From Candidatus Eiseniibacteriota bacterium (lineage in GTDB: Bacteria; JAFGKV01), in NCBI GenBank assembly GCA_025453925.1, contig JALOPK010000068.1, forward strand, positions 1 to 20,858: DNA of 20,858 nucleotides, in the 5' to 3' direction. Position 1 is the first letter of the stretch. The number at the start of each line of letters is the position of its first letter. Both the position numbers and the translations under genes were made by a program. The notes beneath the pieces were generated by a model that saw only the letters and a program-made list of their open reading frames with translations, did not search any database and had not been told where the DNA came from. Of this stretch, positions 15,130-20,858 are shown in pieces.

Positions 15130-16824
15130 CTACTTCGTCCTCGTGACCATGAACTCCTTGCCGTTCCTGTACATGACGAAGCCATTGACTTCGCCGCGCT
15201 CGTCGTTGCTGAACGCTATTGTGACATCATCCTGGTCTGCAAGGAAGAACCCGGATTCGGACTCGGGATACCAGGTACTTGTAGGAAACGCCTCGGACCG
15301 CATGATGAGGCACCCGTCACCCACCTCCACCTGGAACCCCATGGCGAAACTCGACCGGTAGGTCCCGGTGAATCGCCGGAGTTGTTCATCACTCATCGGA
15401 ATTGCATGTTTTGGCTCGGGGATCGACAGATTCGTTCGTTTCCCCACATACAGCTTCCCATCTTCACTGCGCCAGTTCGCGTGGGTGACTTCACCCTGTT
15501 CGCTGATGACGAACTCGAGCCTCCCCGGTCCATCCCAGAAGAACTCAGTCTGCGAGAGGGGATAGATCGCGTCCTTTCCAAAGCCTGTCTTCTTTTGGTA
15601 GAGCTGCCGGCCCTTTCTCGTGACGACTCTATAGTCGTTCTCGTTCTCCTCGTAGACCCCCACATACGCGTCCAGCGTCTCCTCATCCAGCTCGATCGGT
15701 GTGAGCGCCGCATCGGCGACCGGCTTCCCTAACATGATCCGTGCGAGCTTCCCTGCAATCGTCTCAGGGTCATGCGTGTCCCTCTCGCCCTCCATCGGGT
15801 GGGAGTTAGTCAGCACGGCGATGTAGATCTGATCGTCAACGAGGAGCATACCGTATGACTTGAAACCAAGGGAGCTTCCCCCATGCCTGACAACGGCCTG
15901 GCCGAGGAACTCGTCGACGTTCCATCCGAAGCCATAGCCAGTGCCCTTCCCATCCTTCAGCACAGACGCCGTGAATGCCTTCTTCAACGACTCCCTACTC
16001 AGCAGCTTCCCACTCAGCAGTCCGGTGTTCCACCTGGCCAAGTCACCCACGCAGGACCAGATGGACCCTCCCGCAAACTGCTGCGTGATGCTGAAATAGC
16101 CGGCGTTCTCGAACGTGCCGTCGCGGAGGGAGTAGCCCCTCAGTCGTCCGGCCATGATACCGGTGTTGCTGCCGACCCGCGTGCGCCCCATCCCAAGAGG
16201 CTCGAACACTCTGGTTCTCAGGAACTCATCATAGGTCTGGCCCGATGCTCTCTCTATCACCATCCCGAGCAGAACATAGCCGGCATTACTGTAGTGATGA
16301 CCCTCTCCAGGCTTGAAGAGCAGTGGCCTATCAATGAAATAGTCAAGCAACTGCCTTGGAGAGACATCGGTCTTCAAGCCATCGAGCCACTCGGGAATCT
16401 CAAACAGATCGACGATGCCGGCAGTATGAGTGAGGAGATGTTCTATTGTGATTGTATCACTTCTCGTGTCGTACTCTGGAACGTACATCCGTATGTCATC
16501 GCGTATCCCCAGCTTGCCTTCCTCTGCGAGCATAAGGATCGACACGGCGGTGAACTGCTTCGTCATCGATCCAATGGCGTACACCATGTCAACGGTGGTG
16601 GGAACGCTTAATTCCAAGTCGGCCATGCCGTACGCCTTCTTGAAGACCGTGGAGCCCGCTTTCGTGACGACAACCGCCCCTCCCGGAGTATCTGTGCGGA
16701 ATGTAGTGGTCAAAAGGCGATCGATTCGGTCGACACGCTCCCGTCCCCGCGAACTGCATCCGGCAATGGCGAGAAGAAAGAGGAGTGTCGATGTCAGATG
16801 ACCGCGTGTGGCGATTCGTTTCAA
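15130..16824 (-). CDS. Lipoprotein serine hydrolase of the beta-lactamase / penicillin-binding class C type
   Basis: The protein is 564 aa. An N-terminal lipoprotein signal ends in LAIAGC (Cys 23). The beta-lactamase-like domain (about 35-350) has all three catalytic boxes: SMTK (Ser 86, Lys 89), YSN (178-180) and HGG (314-316). A C-terminal region of about 190 residues, with repeated YVGVY and FTGTY motifs, resembles the lipocalin-like tails (DUF3471-type) of this family. Members hydrolyse peptides or esters, and few are true beta-lactamases, so the substrate is open. The start is TTG 16824, chosen because AAGGAGGG lies 6-7 bases upstream and the signal peptide begins there. By eye its DNA is less GC-rich than its neighbours, which may mean a more recent arrival. 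Confidence 0.9.
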   Translation of the reverse strand: MKRIATRGHLTSTLLFLLAIAGCSSRGRERVDRIDRLLTTTFRTDTPGGAVVVTKAGSTVFKKAYGMADLELSVPTTVDMVYAIGSMTKQFTAVSILMLAEEGKLGIRDDIRMYVPEYDTRSDTITIEHLLTHTAGIVDLFEIPEWLDGLKTDVSPRQLLDYFIDRPLLFKPGEGHHYSNAGYVLLGMVIERASGQTYDEFLRTRVFEPLGMGRTRVGSNTGIMAGRLRGYSLRDGTFENAGYFSITQQFAGGSIWSCVGDLARWNTGLLSGKLLSRESLKKAFTASVLKDGKGTGYGFGWNVDEFLGQAVVRHGGSSLGFKSYGMLLVDDQIYIAVLTNSHPMEGERDTHDPETIAGKLARIMLGKPVADAALTPIELDEETLDAYVGVYEENENDYRVVTRKGRQLYQKKTGFGKDAIYPLSQTEFFWDGPGRLEFVISEQGEVTHANWRSEDGKLYVGKRTNLSIPEPKHAIPMSDEQLRRFTGTYRSSFAMGFQVEVGDGCLIMRSEAFPTSTWYPESESGFFLADQDDVTIAFSNDERGEVNGFVMYRNGKEFMVTRTK

Positions 16825-17616
16825 GAGAGCCCTCCTTGAGGGAAGCGCGTCCAGAGCCAGGGTCGCGCCATGCTGGCTGCGCCGCTCCGAACACCTGCGG
16901 GCTGGCGACTCGCCATCAACCGGGGGCTAGTTCGCTGATCGGGAAGGGGTGTGTCAAGAGACCCGGTGTTGGTGACAGATCCTCAACGTGCCATCCTCGA
17001 CTCTGTGACCAGGAAGGCGCGAGGAAGCCATGTCTCTCGCCCCTCGACCACCCCCAGCGGTGACGGCGAACCGTCTGCTGTGAACTGCGCCTCTCCGTGC
17101 GCGCACACAGGGATGTCATATCGGCTGCACCCTGAACGACTGCCTCCATGCGGCTCTGGCACTCAGAATGAGGTGTCAACTCCCCACCGTGGGCCGTCCC
17201 CTCTGCACTGCGTTGCGCTGCGGCACCTCCCCTGTGATCGCCCACCGGATTGGCGATCCTCTTCCACGTTGACCCTCGCCTTGTTCTCGTTGGGGGAGTC
17301 TGAGAGGGGCCGCGGAAGGTCAAGCCTTGAGGCCGGCACGGTTGATTCCGGCACGTTGACCTCGGCAGAAGGCCGGAGACGACGGTGACCCGTGCCTGGG
17401 GAGGCCTGGGGGACGCGGGAAGATCGGCGACCTCTGCACCCGGGCCGTGAGTGTTGATGTGCTGGCCACTGTCGTGGCAGCTCGTAGAGACTCCGCGTGG
17501 GCTTGTTGATGCGTCGGGTGTGCGTCCTTTGATTGCGCAGCGGCGATAGAGAACAACCCGCCGCAAACCCACGCCCTGCCGCCGATGGCATCTCTCACGG
17601 ACCTCAGGAGGACACG
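16825..17616. other. Gene-free divergent spacer
   Basis: This 792-bp gap lies between the divergent hydrolase (-) and FG-GAP protein (+) genes. Open frames exist on both strands, but they are Arg/Ser/Pro-rich, lack good ribosome sites and resemble no family I know. A short imperfect tandem repeat, CCGGCACG(G)TTGA, occurs at 17333-17345 and 17348-17359. Promoters of both genes should lie here, but none stands out. Confidence 0.5.
17606..17611 (+). promoter_or_regulatory. Ribosome binding site fixing the FG-GAP protein start
   Basis: AGGAGG lies 5 bases before ATG 17617. The frame stays open further upstream to 17533, but this site and the signal peptide that begins at 17617 identify the true start. 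Confidence 0.8.
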
Positions 17617-19653
17617 ATGCGTGCACCCCGCCTCAGATTCTCGCAGCCGGCGCTCCTCGTCTTTCTGGTTCATTCCGCGACCACTCATGCGCAACCATGG
17701 GAACTGAACGACCTGATGTTCAACCCCAGTGGCATCCCGTCGCTCTCCTTCTCCCAACCGCGCTTTGCCGATCTGGATGCCGACGGGGACTTCGATCTGA
17801 TCCTCGGCAGCATTGATGAGGCGCCGCTCTACTACGTCAACGACGGCGGCGCCACCACTCCATCGTTTCACGTTGGGCCTGACGTGTTCGCGGCCGTGTC
17901 CCCGCTGGATGCGGAGGTCGGCGTGTGCGTGGATCTCGATTGTGACGGCGACCTGGATTTCGTCACCGGCGGCTTCTCCGGCCTGAGCCTCTTCGACAAC
18001 CTCGGCGATGCCTCGGCGCCCCTGTTTCAGAAGGTCGAGGGCTTCTTCCAGGGCATGACTCCGGGATCTAACCCGGTACCAACCGGCGCAGACCTGGATA
18101 GTGACGGCGATCCGGATCTGATCCTCGGATTGAGCGAGGACGGTCATTTGAAGCTCTATCCCAACTCGGGGACCCCGGACTCGGCCGTGTTCCTGGAATC
18201 CCAATCCGATCTCTGGTTTGATGTCGGACTGTACGCATACCCGTGGTGCGCGGATCTTGACAATGACGGCGACTACGATCTGCTGGCGGGTCGCGATGCG
18301 ACGGGGTTCCGGTACTACCGCAATACAGGCGACCTGGCGACCTGGGAATGGGAAAGCGCCGACCCTGTCTTCTCGGGGCTCGCCCAGACCACCTACTGGA
18401 ACTCGCCATGCCTGGTGGATCTCTCCGGCGACGGCACGAAGGACCTCGTCTACGGCACGGCAGCCGGTCCTCTGAACTACTACGTCAATACCGGCAGCCC
18501 TTCGACTCCCGTCTGGGCTGCAGAACCTGGTCCATTCGGCGGCGTGATCGATGTCGGGGGCGCCAGTTCCCCCTTTCTGTTCGATTTTGACCTCGACGGT
18601 GATCTGGACTTGGTGTGCGGCACCCAACTCGGAGACATCAAGTACTACGAGAACTGCGGTTCCGCATTCGCGCCGGCCTGGGAACCGGGTCACGATGCAT
18701 TCAGCTCAATCGATCACTCCATCTACTCCTCCATCAGCCTCGGCGACGCCGACGGGGACGCATTGCCCGACGCTTTGGTCGGCGACACGAGCGGCCGGTT
18801 CTTCTTTCACTGGAACACGGGCGCGGGTTTCGTCTATGACGGCGCGCTTCTGGCGGGCGTCGACCTTGGCTATACTTCGGTGCCGCGGTTGACCGACATG
18901 GATCTCGATGGTGATCTGGACATCGTCGCGGGCAGCGAGGCGGGCGCCCTGTTCTACTTCCGAAACACGGGCACTCTCGATTCACCCGAGTGGGTGATGG
19001 TGCCGGGGTTCTTCGGAGATATTGATGTCGGAAGCTACTGTTCGCCCACGGTTGGCGACCTCGACAACGATGGAGATCTGGATCTCCTGACCGGCGACAT
19101 CTTTCACGAGATCCAGTTCTTCGAGAACGTAGCCGGGACGTGGGTGGAGGACCCGGCCGCGGTGGAGGGCATATCCGCAGGGCAGAACGCCGCGCCGGCC
19201 ATGGGTGATCTGGACGGGGACGGCGATCTGGATCTCACCATCGGCAACTATGACGGCACCTTCAACTACTACCGGAACATGATCCTGCTGGATGCCGCTC
19301 CGCCCATGCCGGTGGCCGACCTCGCGGTGGCGGTGGCGGGACACCTGCTCGCGCTCGAATGGTCGGCAGTGACTACCGACACCGGCGGTGCGCCCGAGAC
19401 CGTGGCGTACTACACCGTGTACCGAGGTGAATCGGCACACTTCGCGCCCACGGCCGCGGAATCGCTGGCCGCCACATTCGGCACGAGCTTCATCGACAGT
19501 AGCGTATCGTTCAGCCCCGCGGTGAGCTTCTTCTATCTCGTCAGGGTTGTCGACCAGAGCGGCAACCAGTCCGGCGAGTCAAACAGAGTGGGGGAGATCA
19601 ACCTGGAGCTGCTGTCGGGCACACAGGCGCTGCGCCATGATGCAGGCCGCTAG
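17617..19653 (+). CDS. Secreted FG-GAP/VCBS repeat protein with C-terminal FN3-like domain
   Basis: The protein is 678 aa. The signal peptide core is PALLVFLVHSATTHA, with cleavage near HAQ. The mature protein holds ten Asp-rich repeats at about residues 52, 106, 159, 213, 268, 323, 377, 428, 481 and 531, spaced 46-55 residues. Each has a variant of DLDxDGDxDLxxG and most are followed by a YYxNTG-like strand. This is the FG-GAP/VCBS beta-propeller repeat, whose Asp loops usually bind calcium. Units five (DLSGDGTKD) and seven (DADGDALPD) are the most divergent. Residues about 562-660 form one FN3-like domain (ALEWSAV, YYTVYRG, FYLVRVVD). The protein is probably extracellular or at the cell surface, in adhesion or matrix binding; no enzymatic domain is visible. 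The final 20 residues are not a recognisable sorting signal. Confidence 0.88.
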   Translation: MRAPRLRFSQPALLVFLVHSATTHAQPWELNDLMFNPSGIPSLSFSQPRFADLDADGDFDLILGSIDEAPLYYVNDGGATTPSFHVGPDVFAAVSPLDAEVGVCVDLDCDGDLDFVTGGFSGLSLFDNLGDASAPLFQKVEGFFQGMTPGSNPVPTGADLDSDGDPDLILGLSEDGHLKLYPNSGTPDSAVFLESQSDLWFDVGLYAYPWCADLDNDGDYDLLAGRDATGFRYYRNTGDLATWEWESADPVFSGLAQTTYWNSPCLVDLSGDGTKDLVYGTAAGPLNYYVNTGSPSTPVWAAEPGPFGGVIDVGGASSPFLFDFDLDGDLDLVCGTQLGDIKYYENCGSAFAPAWEPGHDAFSSIDHSIYSSISLGDADGDALPDALVGDTSGRFFFHWNTGAGFVYDGALLAGVDLGYTSVPRLTDMDLDGDLDIVAGSEAGALFYFRNTGTLDSPEWVMVPGFFGDIDVGSYCSPTVGDLDNDGDLDLLTGDIFHEIQFFENVAGTWVEDPAAVEGISAGQNAAPAMGDLDGDGDLDLTIGNYDGTFNYYRNMILLDAAPPMPVADLAVAVAGHLLALEWSAVTTDTGGAPETVAYYTVYRGESAHFAPTAAESLAATFGTSFIDSSVSFSPAVSFFYLVRVVDQSGNQSGESNRVGEINLELLSGTQALRHDAGR

Positions 19654-20165
19654 CGATCGGCAGGGACTCACGGGCGGAAGAGCCGCCCGGGCGGGCCCGA
19701 GAACTCGAGGATCCCGTGTGTGGCGACACACGACACACAATGATCGTTGGGTGGAACGAGAACCGTCGCGTCCGTCGCCAGTCGGACTCTCGTCCTTCGG
19801 TTGGCCGGGGCGGGTGGCTCGGAGCAGCAGGCAGGGAACCCGAGTCCTCGTGCACGTGGGGGAACAACCGATCGCAGGACCGGCCACTGAAACCTGCGCC
19901 GCACGAGCGGAGCGAAGGAACCCCTGCAGGAATGCGGCAGAAGGCGGGCATCAGTCGTTCGCCGCGCATCGGGTTGCCCCTCTCGCGCCGGCCAGGCCGC
20001 ATCCGCGGCCGCGGACATGGGGAGGAACTATTCTAACATTAGAATAGTTCCTCGCGGTGCACCGGACGGGCCCGTGAACCTTACCAGCCTTGGTATTCCG
20101 TCGCTGAAGCGTGTCCAACGTCACCAGTGGCGGATCAGTTGAGCGCGAACCCTTGACGTGACCCC
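19654..20165. other. Spacer with several palindromes
   Basis: This 512-bp gap lies between the FG-GAP gene and the broken MarR-GNAT gene. It includes CCGCCCGGGCGG (19683-19694), a hairpin CGTGTGT-GGCG-ACACACG (19715-19732) and the palindrome cluster at 20002-20064. No gene is supported. Confidence 0.5.
20002..20064. promoter_or_regulatory. Cluster of three palindromes, including a perfect 15+15 bp inverted repeat
   Basis: TCCGCGGCCGCGGA (20002-20015) is a 14-bp palindrome. GAGGAACTATTCTAA (20022-20036) and TTAGAATAGTTCCTC (20039-20053) are perfect arms around CA. CGGTGCACCG (20055-20064) is a 10-bp palindrome. The middle one is AT-rich against GC-rich surroundings. It sits about 110 bp before the MarR-like reading frame, so an operator for that regulator is plausible. 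A hairpin terminator for the FG-GAP gene is possible but lies 370 bp past its stop. Confidence 0.55.
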
Positions 20166-20858
20166 ATGGACATGATCGAGCGGCTCGGTATGCTCGCGTT
20201 CGGCACCGGAGTCAGAGGCCTCTCTGACCGATTCTGAGCCAGGGCGAGCTGGCGTGCCGGGCGCAACACGTCGGGATCGAGCCGCGCTGGCTCACCACCG
20301 TGTGCCTGCTGAGATCGGAACCGAGGCCACCGGCGATCCGCTTTCCGCCTCGTCTTGAACCACCCCGCTGTGATCCAGACGACCGCGGCCATGGTCAAGA
20401 GCGGCGTCCCGGTCTCGTCCCGGGATCACGGTTGCAGCCGCAAGCGCCTGGTCAGGCTTTCTCCTGTGGGCCTGGCGATGTGGCGCCAGCTTGAACCCGT
20501 CCGGGAGGCGTTCGAGCAGGCAGCAAAGGGGCTTCTCGACGAAATCAGTATGGACGTCATCTCCGTCATCGAGAAGCTTGAGCATGCCTGGCCGCCCGCA
20601 GCCTGCCCGCAGCCTGCAGGCCCGCGGTCTCATGGAAGCCTCGAGGAACGCCAGCATGCCGAGATGGCGATCGTCGCCCACTAGCCTGAACTCAGTGAAT
20701 CGTCTCGGGATCTGAATCGCGAGCGGCCCACCAGCTGCCTTCGCGTCCAACCCGAGGACGAACGCCGGCGCACGGATTCCCCGCGACAGATACGCGGTGC
20801 AAACCGATCCGGCCCAGTTCGCTGCCGGAACGATCGCCGATCTGGAGGAAATCAGCGA
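20166..20858 (+). pseudogene. Decayed MarR-GNAT fusion regulator (frameshifts and stops; runs off window)
   Basis: Pieces of one family occur in order but in different frames. MDMIERLGMLAFGTGVRGLSDRF (split here as MDMIERLGMLAF and GTGVRGLSDRF) starts at 20166 and ends at a TGA (20235). ELACRAQHVGIEPRWLTTVC lies in another frame from 20246. From about 20355 the first frame resumes with LNHPAVIQTTAAMVKSG, the MarR recognition-helix region, then VRLSPVGLAMWRQLEPV and MDVISVIEKLEHAW. After another in-frame TAG (20682), PELSESSRDLNRE and LRVQPEDERRRTD look like the start of the acetyltransferase half found in bifunctional MarR/GNAT proteins. With at least two frame changes and two stops, no full product can be made unless the changes are sequencing errors. 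The 3' end lies beyond the window. Confidence 0.62.

Noticed and set aside
16916-17591. Possible genes in the divergent spacer
   Set aside because: Open frames on both strands are Arg/Ser/Pro-rich, overlap one another, lack Shine-Dalgarno sites and have no motif.
17320-18693. 457-codon minus frame opposite the FG-GAP gene
   Set aside because: The repeated Asp-loop motifs on the + strand are clearly the coding ones; the minus frame mirrors the repetition (VAVTIEIHAH-type blocks).
19715-19732. Hairpin CGTGTGT-GGCG-ACACACG as terminator of the FG-GAP gene
   Set aside because: Short simple-repeat stem without a T-run, 60 bp after the stop; not distinctive enough.
20292-20750. Minus-strand frame of 152 codons (TTG start, open to the window end)
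   Set aside because: It overlaps the MarR-like segments on the + strand, which have real family similarity. The minus product has none I recognise.

Overview
The window is 20.9 kb of GC-rich bacterial DNA. It encodes a Gram-negative (diderm) cell: there is an outer-membrane porin ending in Phe, a lipoprotein with a lipobox, and several Sec signal peptides, and many starts are preceded by near-perfect AGGAGG ribosome sites. A secreted peptidylarginine-deiminase-family enzyme with Ig/FN3-like tails, an FG-GAP/VCBS repeat protein and a PstA with a large extra periplasmic domain are reminiscent of uncultured FCB-type or neighbouring phyla (for example Eisenbacteria-like lineages). That placement is an inference and is not proven by the sequence.

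Layout. 1-803 (-): 3'-truncated GAF + SpoIIE-type PP2C phosphatase. 1181-4977 (+): secreted PAD-family deiminase, overlapping by ATGA with a two-domain 23S rRNA methyltransferase (RlmKL). 4978-5397: spacer with a nested G/C-run inverted repeat. 5398-14779 (-): a phosphate locus in the order porin, pstS, pstC, pstA, pstB, phoU, followed by a sensor-kinase/response-regulator fusion. 15130-16824 (-): lipoprotein serine hydrolase. 16825-17616: gene-free divergent spacer. 17617-19653 (+): secreted FG-GAP repeat protein. 19654-20858: a palindrome cluster, then a decayed MarR-GNAT fusion gene running off the window.

How the genes work together. The porin probably admits phosphate or other anions to the periplasm. 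PstS captures phosphate, PstC/PstA/PstB import it, and PhoU links uptake to signalling. Upstream of the porin is a ladder of TTnACA-like hexamers at 11-bp period, which resembles a PhoP/PhoB-type binding array. No phoR or phoB gene lies in the window. The kinase/regulator beside phoU is of the NarX/NarL type instead.

Most unusual points. (i) A 113-bp cloverleaf-like element lies between pstB and phoU, with 10-bp terminal inverted repeats and two hairpins whose cores are reverse complements. (ii) Two neighbouring genes carry in-frame internal losses of conserved sequence: the kinase-regulator fusion lacks the start of its receiver domain, and PhoU lacks about 20 residues of its second helical repeat. 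(iii) The RlmK half of RlmKL has lost the motif IV Asp and a motif I Gly. (iv) A perfect 15+15 bp AT-rich palindrome lies next to two other palindromes, upstream of the broken MarR-GNAT gene. No CRISPR array, tRNA, rRNA, insertion sequence or complete defence system was seen.
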